Part shown: positions 43,848 to 52,946 of the stretch, piece after piece
How positions within the stretch are numbered: the first letter of the stretch is position 1
Layout of the letters: every line of letters starts with the position of its first letter
DNA from: Phycisphaerales bacterium
Lineage (GTDB): Bacteria > Planctomycetota > Phycisphaerae > Phycisphaerales > UBA1924
Length of the DNA stretch: 64,000 nt
Assembly (NCBI GenBank): GCA_028284805.1
Contig: JANQQZ010000132.1
Span: 1-64,000 of the forward strand
Direction of reading: 5' to 3'
Translations under genes and position numbers: made by a program
Notes under the pieces: model-generated
The model's database searches: none
Seen by the model: the letters and a program-made list of their open reading frames with translations, nothing else
Told to the model about the DNA's origin: nothing

Positions 43848-44465
43848 TTACTTCCGCGCCGGCTCGGGCCTGCGGAACGGCATACCGAGCTGCTCGAGCA
43901 CGAACCGGCTCCGCTCGGCGTCCGAGTTCTTGAACACCACGTTGATGTGCATGCCGTGGGTGAAGTTCACCTCCGCCATGTTGATCTCCGGGAACACGCC
44001 CTGCTCGACCAGGCCGAACGAGTAGTTGCCCTGGCGATCGAACGACTTGGTCGGCAGGCCCCGGAAGTCCTTGATCCGGGGCGTCGTCAGGTGGATCAGC
44101 CGGTCCAGGAAGTGCCACATCCGGTCGCGACGCATCGTGACCATGACGGCTGACTCATAGCCCTCGCGAACCTTGAAGTTCGAAACACTCTTCTTGGCCC
44201 GGATCAGGATCGGCTTCTGCCCTGAGATCTGCGTCAACGTGTCGATCACGGTCGACCGGACATTCGCCGGGACCTTGGTGCCGTCGAGGTGGCGACCGAT
44301 GTTCACATTGATCACGATCTTCTCGAGCTTTGGCTGTGCCATGGGGTTGGCCAGGCCGAACTTCTCGGCGACCTGCTTGCGCACGCTCTCCTCGAAGAGC
44401 TTGGCGAGCCTCGGCTCGTTCGGCGGCACCACCGGTGCGTCCTTGTCTTTCTTGTTCTTCGCCAT
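43848..44465 (-). CDS. rplE: 50S ribosomal protein L5
   Basis: This is a 205-residue L5: KIVINVNIGRHLDGTKVPAN, GQKPILIRAKKSVSNFKVRE, FGLVEQGVFPEINMAEVNFT. The N-terminus carries about 20 extra charged residues. It binds 5S rRNA in the central protuberance. Confidence 0.98.
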   Translation of the reverse strand: MAKNKKDKDAPVVPPNEPRLAKLFEESVRKQVAEKFGLANPMAQPKLEKIVINVNIGRHLDGTKVPANVRSTVIDTLTQISGQKPILIRAKKSVSNFKVREGYESAVMVTMRRDRMWHFLDRLIHLTTPRIKDFRGLPTKSFDRQGNYSFGLVEQGVFPEINMAEVNFTHGMHINVVFKNSDAERSRFVLEQLGMPFRRPEPARK

Positions 44466-44504
44466 CGGTCTGCTCCGAGCCGTGTCTTGGTCAGACGATC
44501 CGTC

Positions 44505-44840
44505 TTACTTCTTCTTCGGGGGCGAAACTCGCCCCAGCACCGCGCCGTTGCGGACCGCAACGCGGTCCTTGCTGCCGTCGTCGTTGATCTGGAAGCGGAC
44601 CCGCGTCGGCTTGCCGTCGACCATCGGGCTGACGTTGGAGATGTGGATCGGGCTCTCACGCGTCACCTTCGAGCCCTGCGGGTTCACCTGGGACCGCTTG
44701 ATGTGCTTGGTGCGGAGGTTCACGCCCTCGACCCAGACACGATCCCGGGACGCGTCGACGCGCGAGACCCGACCCGTCTGGCCCTTGTTGGCCCCGGCGG
44801 TGACCATCACCTCGTCGCCCTTGCGAACGTGCATCGCCAT
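44505..44840 (-). CDS. rplX: 50S ribosomal protein L24
   Basis: This is a 111-residue KOW-domain protein: HVRKGDEVMVTAGANKGQTG, GVNLRTKHIKRSQVNPQG, SPIHISNVSPM. ATG 44840 leaves one base after the rplN stop; the longer frame would overlap rplN. A further in-frame ATG (44834) also fits. Confidence 0.97.
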   Translation of the reverse strand: MAMHVRKGDEVMVTAGANKGQTGRVSRVDASRDRVWVEGVNLRTKHIKRSQVNPQGSKVTRESPIHISNVSPMVDGKPTRVRFQINDDGSKDRVAVRNGAVLGRVSPPKKK

Positions 44841-44841
44841 G

Positions 44842-45228
44842 TCACACCACCTCCGGAGCAAGCGAAACGATCTTCATGTAGTTCCGGTCACGCAGCTCAC
44901 GGGCGACCGGCCCGAAGATGCGGGTGCCCTTCGGGTTGCCCTCGTCGGAGATCAGCACGACCGCGTTGGTATCGAACGCGACGTACGACCCGTCGCGACG
45001 CCGCGTGGGCTTCTTGGACCGGACGATGACGGCCTTCGACTTGTCGCCCGGCTTGATGTCCGCGCCGGGCAGGGCCTTCTTCACCGAGATGAGCACGCGG
45101 TCGCCCACGTACGCCGTGCGGCGCGTCTGCCCGTCCCGGCGGGTCGAGCCGCCGTACACGCGGATCACGTAGGCGATCTTCGCCCCCGAGTTGTCCGCAA
45201 CCTCGCATCGTGATTCTTGCTGCAGCAT
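44842..45228 (-). CDS. rplN: 50S ribosomal protein L14
   Basis: This is a 128-residue L14: [60 protein letters not shown]. It is in the usual order between rpsQ and rplX. Confidence 0.98.
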   Translation of the reverse strand: MLQQESRCEVADNSGAKIAYVIRVYGGSTRRDGQTRRTAYVGDRVLISVKKALPGADIKPGDKSKAVIVRSKKPTRRRDGSYVAFDTNAVVLISDEGNPKGTRIFGPVARELRDRNYMKIVSLAPEVV

Positions 45229-45265
45229 CGCTCAGCCTCTTACCTTCTTCAGGGTCACCTGTCGC

Positions 45266-45547
45266 TCAGGCGCCCGGACGCTTCTCGACGATCCGAACGA
45301 GCTCCCAGCTCTTCGTCTTGCTCTTGGGCCTGCACTCCCGGACCTCGACGCGGTCGCCGAGCTCCGACTCGTTGTTCTCGTCGTGCACCTGGAGCACGGT
45401 CCGACGCTTGACGTACTTGCCGTACTTGGGGTGCTTGGCCATGTAGGCGACCACGACCTTGCGGGTCTTGTCCGCCCGATCCGACTCGACAAAGCCGATC
45501 GTCGTCTTGGCCTTCGACTCGTTCTGCATCGTCGCTTGCTCAGTCAC
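45266..45547 (-). CDS. rpsQ: 30S ribosomal protein S17
   Basis: This is a 93-residue S17: GFVESDRADKTRKVVVAYMA, YGKYVKRRTVLQVHDENNES, LGDRVEVRECRPKSKTKSWE. The start is a GTG at 45547; an ATG six codons later is an alternative. Confidence 0.97.
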   Translation of the reverse strand: MTEQATMQNESKAKTTIGFVESDRADKTRKVVVAYMAKHPKYGKYVKRRTVLQVHDENNESELGDRVEVRECRPKSKTKSWELVRIVEKRPGA

Positions 45548-45598
45548 TCGCAGGTCCTCTCGCCGGCACCAGCCGACCCAGTTCCATCAACCGTCTCT

Positions 45599-45820
45599 TC
45601 AGGCCCCGGCCGCTTCCATCTGGCGACGCGTCTGCTCGGTCCGGAGCCTCGCAACGTTCTTACGGAGCGTCCCGAACTGGCTCGTGTCCTCGACCTTGTC
45701 GGTCACCGTCGCGCTTCGGAGGCGGTAGATCTGATCGCGCAGCTTGCGGATCGTCCCCCCGATCTCTTCGTCCGACATGTCACGGATCTTCTCGACTTCG
45801 AGAACGTCCTTCTTTGCCAT
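45599..45820 (-). CDS. rpmC: 50S ribosomal protein L29
   Basis: This is a 73-residue two-helix protein: VEKIRDMSDEEIGGTIRKLR then FGTLRKNVARLRTEQTRRQM. It lies at the tunnel exit in known ribosomes. It is between rplP and rpsQ as usual. Confidence 0.97.
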   Translation of the reverse strand: MAKKDVLEVEKIRDMSDEEIGGTIRKLRDQIYRLRSATVTDKVEDTSQFGTLRKNVARLRTEQTRRQMEAAGA

Positions 45821-45851
45821 CGCGGTGCTCCTGCCTACTTCTGCCGGCCGA

Positions 45852-46277
45852 TCAGACCGTCACCCGACGCTTCACGAACCGGCACCGCACCGGCATCTTC
45901 ATCGCAATCCGAACCATCGTGGACCGGGCGAAGCTCTCGCTGACGCCCGCCATCTCGAAGAGCATCGTGCCCTCCTTCACGCGAGCGGCCCAGTAGTCCA
46001 CGTCCGCCTTGCCCTTGCCCATGCGGGTCTCGAGCGGCTTCTTCGACACCGGCTTGTCCGGGAACACCCGGATGAACAGCTTGCCCTGACGCTTCGAGAA
46101 GTGCTGGGCCGCGATACGCCCGGCCTCGAGCTGGCGAGCCGTGATCCACGCGCTCTCGAGCGACTGGAGACCGAAGTCGCCGTACGCGACGTAGTTCCCC
46201 TTCGTCGCCTTCCGGTTCACGCGGCTCGTGCGGCGGAATTCCTTCCGGTGCCGAACTCGCTTGGGCATCATCGCCAT
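45852..46277 (-). CDS. rplP: 50S ribosomal protein L16
   Basis: This is a 141-residue L16: MMPKRVRHRKEFRRTSRVNR, YGDFGLQSLESAWITARQLE, PVSKKPLETRMGKGKADVDY. The N-terminal basic arm has about three extra residues (MAM) before the conserved MPKRV. Confidence 0.98.
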   Translation of the reverse strand: MAMMPKRVRHRKEFRRTSRVNRKATKGNYVAYGDFGLQSLESAWITARQLEAGRIAAQHFSKRQGKLFIRVFPDKPVSKKPLETRMGKGKADVDYWAARVKEGTMLFEMAGVSESFARSTMVRIAMKMPVRCRFVKRRVTV

Positions 46278-46328
46278 GACGAAACTCCAACCTTCTCGCC
46301 GCGGCCTTGGCCGCGAACGTCCATTCCC

Positions 46329-47030
46329 TTACCGTCGACCACGCGCCCGGGCCGTGCCGCCCGCGGCGTTCGAAGCCGTCTCGTCCTGCTCGGTCGAGTA
46401 CGGGCCCTTGTAGATCCACACCTTCACGCCGATCGCGCCGTACGTCGTGAAGCTCTCGGCGAAGCCGTACTCCACGTTCGCCTGCAGCGTGCTCAAGGGC
46501 AGCGAGCCGTGACGCACGTCCACCTTCCGGCTCATCTCGGCGCCACCGAGACGACCCGAGATCAGAATGCGGACACCCTGGGCACCCGCCTGCATGACGG
46601 CCTCGCCTCGCATCTTGATTGCCCGGCGGAAGCCGCGGCTCTTCTTGAGCTGCTCGGCAACGCTCTCGGCGACCAACTGCGCCGACAGGTCCGGGTTCTT
46701 GATCTCGATGATCGAGATCGCGACCTTCCGGCCCGTCATGTACTGCAGCTCCTGCGTGATCCGCTCGACCTCGGCGCCCTTTGGTCCGATGACCAGACCC
46801 GGACGGGCCGTGCGAACGATCACCTTGAGCTCCTCACGCGTCCGCTCGATCAGGATCTCGCTGACCGCTGCGTACGGTGGCTTTCGGTTCAGGCGATCGT
46901 CGAGGAACTTGCGGATCTTCTCGTCTTCGACAAGAAGCTCGCCGAACAGCGCCTTGGGCGCGTACCAGCGGCTGCGGTGGGTCTCGGTCACGCCGAGACG
47001 CAGGCCGAAGGGGTGCGTCTTCTGTCCCAT
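46329..47030 (-). CDS. rpsC: 30S ribosomal protein S3
   Basis: This is a 233-residue S3: [20 protein letters not shown], the KH motif RPGLVIGPKGAEVERI, and C-terminal YGAIGVKVWIYKGP. Its ATG overlaps the rplV stop by one base (TGATG), so the pair is translationally coupled. Confidence 0.98.
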   Translation of the reverse strand: MGQKTHPFGLRLGVTETHRSRWYAPKALFGELLVEDEKIRKFLDDRLNRKPPYAAVSEILIERTREELKVIVRTARPGLVIGPKGAEVERITQELQYMTGRKVAISIIEIKNPDLSAQLVAESVAEQLKKSRGFRRAIKMRGEAVMQAGAQGVRILISGRLGGAEMSRKVDVRHGSLPLSTLQANVEYGFAESFTTYGAIGVKVWIYKGPYSTEQDETASNAAGGTARARGRR

Positions 47031-47578
47031 CAGTTCCGCTCCTCGATCGAGATCGTGATGTGGCTCGTGCGCTTCAGGATCGGGTGAGCCCGACCGCGGT
47101 CCTTCGGGCGGAACCGCTTGATGTGCGGCCCCTCATCCACCCGGCTCTCGCTCACGATCAGCAGGCTGTCGTCGACATCCGCAAGCTCCGCCTCGGCGTA
47201 CGCCGCGGTCAGCGCCTTCTGCACGTTGGTCGCGGCCCGCTTGGTCGAGAAGGTCAGCATCTCGAGCGCCTCGCTGACGCTCTTGCCGCGGATGGCGTCC
47301 GCGACCAAGCGGGCCTTCAGCGGGCTGCCCCGGTGGTGACGCACCTGGCTGGTGAAGCGGGCGATGTCCTTCGCGGGCACGCCCAGCGCCGCAGCCATCG
47401 CGGCGATGTCCGCCGCCCGGCACCGCGGGTGGTCCCGACCGGCCATCCAGTTGCGAACCGCCTTGAGCGCCGCCTCAGGCTTCATGCCGTTCTGGGCACC
47501 GACCGCCTGAGCCAACTGCTCGGCGCCGACGCCGTTCTCGGCGGTGAGCTTCTTGAGTTTGTCGTTCTGGAGCCTCAT
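47030..47578 (-). CDS. rplV: 50S ribosomal protein L22 with N-terminal helix-turn-helix-like extension
   Basis: This is a 182-residue protein. From about residue 75 it is a full L22: [60 protein letters not shown]. The first 75 residues are extra and read like an XRE/lambda-repressor fold: [51 protein letters not shown]. Start ATG 47578 is 33 bases after rpsS. No alternative start gives a canonical L22 with a better ribosome-binding site. Confidence 0.95.
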   Translation of the reverse strand: MRLQNDKLKKLTAENGVGAEQLAQAVGAQNGMKPEAALKAVRNWMAGRDHPRCRAADIAAMAAALGVPAKDIARFTSQVRHHRGSPLKARLVADAIRGKSVSEALEMLTFSTKRAATNVQKALTAAYAEAELADVDDSLLIVSESRVDEGPHIKRFRPKDRGRAHPILKRTSHITISIEERN

Positions 47579-47611
47579 GGCCTCAACCTCTTCATCAAGT
47601 CACGGCTCGCA

Positions 47612-47896
47612 TCAGCGGCCCGACTTGATGCCTTCCTTCTTGTTCGTGTGACCCCGGAACGTCCGCGTGTGGCTGAACTCACCCAGCTTGTGCCCGACCA
47701 TGTCCTCGGTGACGTACACCTCGAGGAAGGCCCTTCCGTTGTGCACCTGGAATGTGTGCCCAACGAATTCGGGCACAATCGTGCACCGGCGCGCCCAGGT
47801 CTTGATCGGCTCGCGTCGTCCGTCGGCGTCCATCTTCTCCACCTTGCGGTAGAGGCTCTCGACGACGAACGGTCCCTTTTTCAGGCTGCGTCCCAT
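47612..47896 (-). CDS. rpsS: 30S ribosomal protein S19
   Basis: This is a 94-residue S19: [57 protein letters not shown]. It is seven bases after rplB. Confidence 0.98.
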   Translation of the reverse strand: MGRSLKKGPFVVESLYRKVEKMDADGRREPIKTWARRCTIVPEFVGHTFQVHNGRAFLEVYVTEDMVGHKLGEFSHTRTFRGHTNKKEGIKSGR

Positions 47897-47903
47897 ACAG
47901 TCC

Positions 47904-48761
47904 TCACTTCACCTGGCCGTAACGCTTGCTCACGCGACGGCGGATGATGAGCTTCGAGCTCGGCTTGTTCTTGTCGCGCGTCCGCCCGCCCTTGGCTGGC
48001 GTGCCCTGCTTGTTGACCGGCGCTCTGCCGCCCTTCGACCGGCCCTCACCACCACCCAGCGGGTGAGCATCGTGGCTCATCGCAACACCACGCGTCTTCG
48101 GACGGCGCCCGAGGTGACGGTTGATGCCCGCCTTGCCGAGGCGGCGGTTCTGGTGATCCGTGTTGCCCACCTGACCGACCGTGGCCCGGCACTCGACCGA
48201 CACACGACGCGACTCGCCCGATGGCAGCACGAGCGTCGCGTACTTGCCTTCCTTGTTCATCAGGCGGGCCGCCGAGCCGGCCGAACGGCACATCTGCCCG
48301 CCCTTGCCAGGCTGAAGCTCGACGCAGTGCACGTTCAGACCTGTGGGGATGAACTTCAGGGGCATCGAGTTCCCGACGCTCGGCTCGATCGCCTCCGTCG
48401 AGTGGCTCATGACCTCCTGGCCATCCTTGAGACCAACCGGGGCGAGCATGTACCGCTTGACGCCGTCGCTGTACTTGATCAGCGCGATGTTGCAGGTGCG
48501 GTTCGGGTCGTACTCGATGCCGACGATGGTGCCGACGACGCCATCACGGTCGGCGCGCCGGAAGTCGATCCGCCGGTAGCGACGCTTTGCGCCGCCCCCA
48601 CGGCCCCGCACGGTGATCTTGCCCGAGTTGTTCCGCCCGCCCGACTTCTTAAGCGGGGCCAGCAGCGACTTCTCGGGCTTCTGCTTCGTGATCTCTTCAC
48701 GAGTCAGCACGCTCGCGTTGCGGCGTCCCGGACTCGTCGGCTTGTAGACTCTGATGCCCAT
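47904..48761 (-). CDS. rplB: 50S ribosomal protein L2
   Basis: This is a 285-residue L2: [39 protein letters not shown], and the peptidyl-transferase-proximal [17 protein letters not shown], where other L2 proteins have GVAMNPVDHPHGGGEGR. The catalytically discussed His is retained. Confidence 0.98.
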   Translation of the reverse strand: MGIRVYKPTSPGRRNASVLTREEITKQKPEKSLLAPLKKSGGRNNSGKITVRGRGGGAKRRYRRIDFRRADRDGVVGTIVGIEYDPNRTCNIALIKYSDGVKRYMLAPVGLKDGQEVMSHSTEAIEPSVGNSMPLKFIPTGLNVHCVELQPGKGGQMCRSAGSAARLMNKEGKYATLVLPSGESRRVSVECRATVGQVGNTDHQNRRLGKAGINRHLGRRPKTRGVAMSHDAHPLGGGEGRSKGGRAPVNKQGTPAKGGRTRDKNKPSSKLIIRRRVSKRYGQVK

Positions 48762-48794
48762 TGCTTCAGGTTCCTTCGCTTCCCGCCCTCAGGC

Positions 48795-49070
48795 TCAGAA
48801 CAACTCGATCGTTCCGCCCTCGGCGAGGGTCACGGTGGCCTTCTTCGTGCTCGCCTCGGTCGCGTAGCCGTAGCGGTAACGACGCACCTTGCCCTTGCGG
48901 ACCTGCGTCGCCACGCCCTCGACCTTCACGCCGTAGAGCTGCTCGACCGCCTGCTTGATATCCGTCTTGGTTGCGCGGCGATCGACCTCAAAGGTGTACC
49001 GCCCGACTTCCATCGCGGCGGTCGACTTCTCGGTCACGATCGGCTTCTTTACGACGTACGCGGCGTCCAT
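48795..49070 (-). CDS. rplW: 50S ribosomal protein L23
   Basis: This is a 91-residue L23: VVKKPIVTEKSTAAMEVGRY, ATKTDIKQAVEQLYGVKVEG. Its ATG overlaps the rplD stop by one base (TGATG). Confidence 0.97.
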   Translation of the reverse strand: MDAAYVVKKPIVTEKSTAAMEVGRYTFEVDRRATKTDIKQAVEQLYGVKVEGVATQVRKGKVRRYRYGYATEASTKKATVTLAEGGTIELF

Positions 49071-49861
49071 CAGCTCGCCTCCCCGCTGCTAGCGGCAGCC
49101 TCGCCGCGGACCTTCTTGCCCCGGGGCTTCGCCTCACGACGCGGCTTCCGCTCCTGGCGCCCCATGGGCTCGACCTTCGCGTCCTTGCCCGTCTGCGAGC
49201 TGGGCCCGCCCAGCCACGCCTCGAGCTCGGACTTGCCGATGATTAGGTAACGGTGGTTGAGCATCTCGAACGCGGTCATCTGACTCGTCGGGATCAGCTC
49301 CACGTCCGCGACGTTCCGGGCGCTCTTGCGGACCGCCTCAGACTTGTCCGCGTCCTCGCTCAGCACGACGAGGGCCGAGCGATCGAGCTTCAGCGAATCG
49401 AGGAACGCCACGAAGTCCTTGGTCTTCGGGGCCGACATCGTGAGATCATCGATCACACGGATCTCGCTGCCGAACTTCTCTGAGCCGAGAATCTTGGCCA
49501 GGAGCGCGTTGCGGTTGGCCTTGCGACGCATCTTGACGGGCATCGACTGGCGGTAGTCCTCGCGGGTCGCGGTCTTGGCGAACGCCCGACCACCGCCGCG
49601 GAACTGGGCGACCTTCCGCGTCGAATGACGCGCGTTGCCCGTGCCCTTCTGCTTGTACATCTTCCGGTTCGAGCCGGCGATCGCGTTGCGGCTCCGGGTG
49701 CGGGCGCTGCCCTGGCGACGGTTGGCGTGGTACATCACGTACGCCTGCTTGATCAGCGCGGCATTGATGCCCTGGTCCACCAGCGAAGCCGAAAGGGAGC
49801 CCTCATCGATCGGCATCTGCCCGACCTCGGCTCCCTGCATGTTGTACACGGGCACGTTCAT
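49070..49861 (-). CDS. rplD: 50S ribosomal protein L4, with basic C-terminal tail
   Basis: This is a 263-residue L4: MNVPVYNMQGAEVGQMPIDE, KMYKQKGTGNARHSTRKVAQ, MPVKMRRKANRNALLAKILG. ATG 49861 was chosen by homology; an open frame continues into the gap toward rplC, but its sequence is not L4-like. A tail of about 50 residues is Lys/Arg-rich (RQERKPRREAKPRGKKVRGE). Confidence 0.97.
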   Translation of the reverse strand: MNVPVYNMQGAEVGQMPIDEGSLSASLVDQGINAALIKQAYVMYHANRRQGSARTRSRNAIAGSNRKMYKQKGTGNARHSTRKVAQFRGGGRAFAKTATREDYRQSMPVKMRRKANRNALLAKILGSEKFGSEIRVIDDLTMSAPKTKDFVAFLDSLKLDRSALVVLSEDADKSEAVRKSARNVADVELIPTSQMTAFEMLNHRYLIIGKSELEAWLGGPSSQTGKDAKVEPMGRQERKPRREAKPRGKKVRGEAAASSGEAS

Positions 49862-50139
49862 CGTGTCTTCCGTCCTGACGCCTTCCTGCGCGGGGTACCG
49901 AAGCCTCCCGCTGTCCTCGCCTTGCCGGCTCGCCTCCTGTCGCCCGCCGCTCACGGCTTTGGGCCCCCTGACTCTCGCCAGAGTGGGACGTTCCGGATCT
50001 GACTCGGCCGTCTCCGGGTTCCGGGCAACGCGCCCCGAACCCAACACTTGTTCTCGCCCGCCGGTTCCCCTCGGCTCACGCCTCCGGGCCTCCCGGGCTC
50101 ACCGGCGGGGCTGTCCTTCGCCCGCCGATGCGTAATCAC
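49862..50139 (-). other. Structured 278-base gap between rplC and rplD
   Basis: Genes elsewhere in this cluster mostly lie within about 50 bases of each other, so this gap stands out. It holds strong inverted repeats. One is a hairpin at 50016-50042 with 10 of 11 pairs and a 5-base loop. Another is a pair of arms at 50056-50065 and 50101-50110 (GCCCGCCGGT with ACCGGCGGGG) enclosing further GC-rich pairing. A third is ACTCT/AGAGT around 49971-49984. No conserved coding sequence was recognised. A regulatory leader or an internal promoter is possible. Confidence 0.5.
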
Positions 50140-50826
50140 TCAACTGGCGGCAGCCGCCGCCTTGCCTCGGTACAGACGCGTCGCCGGACGCACCCGCACG
50201 ATCGCCTTGTTGTGACCAGGCACCGGCCCCTTGACCAGCATCAGGTTCTGCTCGGCATCGATCTTGACCACGTCGAGGCTGCGAACGGTCACCCGCTCCG
50301 AGCCCATGTGACCGGCCATTTTCTTGCCCTTCTTGATCCGGCCAGCTTTACCGGCGTTGTTGGCGTGGCCGCCGATCGAACCAGGCGAGCGGTGCTTCCG
50401 CTCCACGCCGTGGCTCGCGAGCTGGCCCTTGAAGCCGTGACGCTTCATGCCGCCCTGGAAGCCCTTGCCCTTGCTGGTGCCGATCACGTCGACGAACTTC
50501 ACACCCTCGAACGCGTCGGCCTTGAGCACCTGGCCCAGCTCGTAGCTCGCGTCCGAATCCTCGGTGCGGAACTCGATGTGATGGTGCTTGGGCGTTGTGC
50601 CCGCCTTGGCGTCGTGAGCCATCAGGGGGATCGTGGCGTTGCGGGGCTTCCGCTCGCCGAAACCGATCTGCACACCCGAGTAGCCGTCGGTCTCCGGGGT
50701 CTTGACCTGCGTGACAACACACGGGCCGAGCTCGATCACCGTCACGGGCAGGCTGTTGCCCGCCTCGTCGTAGACCCGGGTCATCCCGAGCTTCCGTCCC
50801 AGCAGTGTTGGTCCGCTCTGGCTCAT
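50140..50826 (-). CDS. rplC: 50S ribosomal protein L3
   Basis: This is a 228-residue L3: GRKLGMTRVYDEAGNSLPVT, VDVIGTSKGKGFQGGMKRHG, and GSIGGHANNAGKAGRIKKGK with the Gln-methylation region. ATG 50826 is preferred; a GTG three codons upstream is possible. It follows rpsJ after a 107-base gap. Confidence 0.98.
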   Translation of the reverse strand: MSQSGPTLLGRKLGMTRVYDEAGNSLPVTVIELGPCVVTQVKTPETDGYSGVQIGFGERKPRNATIPLMAHDAKAGTTPKHHHIEFRTEDSDASYELGQVLKADAFEGVKFVDVIGTSKGKGFQGGMKRHGFKGQLASHGVERKHRSPGSIGGHANNAGKAGRIKKGKKMAGHMGSERVTVRSLDVVKIDAEQNLMLVKGPVPGHNKAIVRVRPATRLYRGKAAAAAS

Positions 50827-50933
50827 CGAACTCACTCAGCCCTTCGTTTCACCTGGTCGGTCTCATTCGCCGTGCGATGCCGAGAGCAGGTCGGGACTCG
50901 CTTCTACCTACAACAAAGGCCCAGTCTCGATGA

Positions 50934-51242
50934 CTAGGCCTTGATCTTGACGAACACACCCGCGGGCACGACCAGCCGGTTCAGCGCCTCGACGGTGCGG
51001 GCGTTGGGCTCGAAGATGTCGATGATCCGCTTGTGCGTGCGGATCTCGAATTGCTCGCGACTCTTCTTGTTCACGAACGGGCTGCGCAGCACCGTGTACT
51101 TCTCGATCCGCGTCGGCAGGGGCACCGGGCCGCTGACCTTTGCGTTCGTGCGTTTGGCGTTGTCGACGATCTCTTTCGCCGACGCGTCCAACGCGATGTG
51201 GTCGTACGCCTCCATCCGGATTCGGATCTTGCCGCCGTTCAT
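50934..51242 (-). CDS. rpsJ: 30S ribosomal protein S10
   Basis: This is a 102-residue S10/Nus[64 protein letters not shown] 51242 was chosen by homology. It is the first gene of the ribosomal cluster; tuf, fusA, rpsG and rpsL are not upstream, where a divergent secreted-protein gene lies instead. Confidence 0.98.
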   Translation of the reverse strand: MNGGKIRIRMEAYDHIALDASAKEIVDNAKRTNAKVSGPVPLPTRIEKYTVLRSPFVNKKSREQFEIRTHKRIIDIFEPNARTVEALNRLVVPAGVFVKIKA

Positions 51243-51261
51243 CGAGCCACACGCTCCCGTT

Positions 51262-51279
51262 CCCCTCGTCTGAGAGGGG
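51262..51279 (-). promoter_or_regulatory. Hairpin just upstream of rpsJ
   Basis: CCCCTC, loop TCAGAC, GAGGGG on the minus strand forms a perfect 6-bp stem about 20 bases before the rpsJ ATG. It may influence translation of the cluster's first gene. No T-run is present. Confidence 0.35.
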
Positions 51280-51434
51280 CATCCATCCCGACCGCGACGC
51301 GATCGGATCACAACTCAACCCATCGACCCGGCCCGGGACTCGCCCGGAACAGGGTCTACGATGACAAGACCGCCGGTTGGATCACCGACCAATCCACCAC
51401 CCGCGCCGACGACAACGCCTCGGAGCGGACTGCA

Positions 51435-51462
51435 AGCGTAGGCCCCCACCCCGATGGGTCAA
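51435..51462 (-). promoter_or_regulatory. Possible promoter of the ribosomal cluster
   Basis: TTGACC, a 16-base spacer and TACGCT lie on the minus strand, giving a leader of roughly 185 bases before rpsJ. The -35 is close to consensus, the -10 only moderate and the spacer one base short. The 279-base gap shared with the divergent gene at 51522 is the only place for the cluster's main promoter. Confidence 0.3.
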
Positions 51463-51521
51463 CGATCCAGGGCCGCCTGGTCGAAGAAAAACACAACGGA
51501 ACCTGAAGCAGGAGCGAAGCC

Positions 51522-52946
51522 GTGCGACACTGGACCCGCCTGATCCGCCCCGCCCTCGCGTGCCTGGCGCTGAGCGCTGCCCTGCCCGCCCAGGCTCAGA
51601 CCGATCAGCAGCCGATCGAGCTCTCCGCGAGTCCGTTCGAGCTCTCAAGCCTCGGGCTGCGATTCAACCTGCCCCTCAGCGCAACCGCGACCACGCGACG
51701 CATCGGCACCGAGGTCCAGGCCGATGTGATCGGGCCCGGCAACACCTACCGGGTGAGCATCACAAGCCGTGCCTCGTCCAACACCGAGCTGACCTCCGAG
51801 GCCGCTGCCGAGTCGATCCTCCTGAACCTCAAAGAGGCCTTCGGCGTGACCGACGGCGACTCCGGTGGGAGCGTGACCCTCGCCACCTTCGCCCAGGAGC
51901 TCCGGACGGTGGAAGCCGTCGGGTTCGCGGGCGGGGAGGCCCACCGCTTCTTCATCCGCCAGCCTGCAACCCGCGAGGGCGACGACACGGTCCGGGGCGT
52001 CGCGGTGATTGATCTTGGGCGGGGCCGCATGCTCGTGTGGGACGCCACCGCCCCCGCAGACGGGTTCGAGAACCTGGTTCCCTCGCTCGACGCGATGCTG
52101 GGCACGGTGCGGTTCGACGACCCGGAGCGGAGGGTCGCCGACCGAGGCATCGCCGTCGAAGCCGGGAAGAGGGTGATCGAGGCCATCGGCACCGACCGCC
52201 TCCGGGTCGTCTTCGACAACGACGCCGACCGCTGGCTCCGCCTCTACGAGCCGACCGCGGATGGCGACCGCGAGATCGGCTATCGGAGGGTCACCACCTG
52301 GGCCGGAACCCGCGACGAGGTCGACCTCTCCTCCAGCGGAGGCACAGACCGCACACAGGGCTTCCTTGTCCGTATCGAGGCCCGGACGCTCGGGGAGACC
52401 AGCCCACAGACGGGTGAGCGGATCATCTACGACTCGCGCGGCACGTACTGGGTCAGCGAGGATCTGACCGCTGAGACCTGGCAGCTCTCGATCGCGATCC
52501 GAGACGGGGGACGCACGACCACGCTCACCGAGATCGGGGCCCGCGAGGGCACCGAGGAACTCATCGTCATCGCCCAGGCGCCGAGCGGCCGTTCCGAAAC
52601 GACGAGGCACCGCCTCGAAGGCGAGGGCTATCTGCCGCAGCCGCTCGTGTTGCTGTTGCCAGAACTCCTCGCCGGGACCGAGACCGCCGGAGACTTCGGC
52701 TTCTACGCCTACCGATCCGACACCAACGCGATCGCTTACCGCTCGGACTCGCTCCGACGGGCCGACGAGGGTGAGGGCTGGGTGCTCCGCAGCCGGGTCG
52801 CGCCGGGCACGCCCGAGCTCACCAAGTTCCTGAACCAGGACGGTTCCATCCGCCGCGAGCAACTGCCGGATGGCAAGGTCTGGGACCCGATCGAGTCGAA
52901 CGAGCTGGTCAATCTGTGGAGGCGGAAGCGCCTGCCGATGCAGTAG
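51522..52946 (+). CDS. Secreted protein of unknown function
   Basis: This is a 474-residue protein. A clear signal peptide ends near residue 25 (ALACLALSAALPAQAQ). No further membrane helix is seen, so it is periplasmic or extracellular. The first 190 residues (LGLRFNLPLSATATTRRIGT, EAVGFAGGEAHRFFIRQP) look like a domain that reports a user-facing maximum or fits, as in PsbP/DUF-type lipoproteins, but I cannot name the family. The second half has WLRLYEPTADGDREIGYRRV and ETWQLSIAIRDGGRT strands. The GTG start at 51522 has AGGAG about seven bases upstream. Its 3' end overlaps the convergent permease gene by 38 bases. Confidence 0.8.
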   Translation: MRHWTRLIRPALACLALSAALPAQAQTDQQPIELSASPFELSSLGLRFNLPLSATATTRRIGTEVQADVIGPGNTYRVSITSRASSNTELTSEAAAESILLNLKEAFGVTDGDSGGSVTLATFAQELRTVEAVGFAGGEAHRFFIRQPATREGDDTVRGVAVIDLGRGRMLVWDATAPADGFENLVPSLDAMLGTVRFDDPERRVADRGIAVEAGKRVIEAIGTDRLRVVFDNDADRWLRLYEPTADGDREIGYRRVTTWAGTRDEVDLSSSGGTDRTQGFLVRIEARTLGETSPQTGERIIYDSRGTYWVSEDLTAETWQLSIAIRDGGRTTTLTEIGAREGTEELIVIAQAPSGRSETTRHRLEGEGYLPQPLVLLLPELLAGTETAGDFGFYAYRSDTNAIAYRSDSLRRADEGEGWVLRSRVAPGTPELTKFLNQDGSIRREQLPDGKVWDPIESNELVNLWRRKRLPMQ

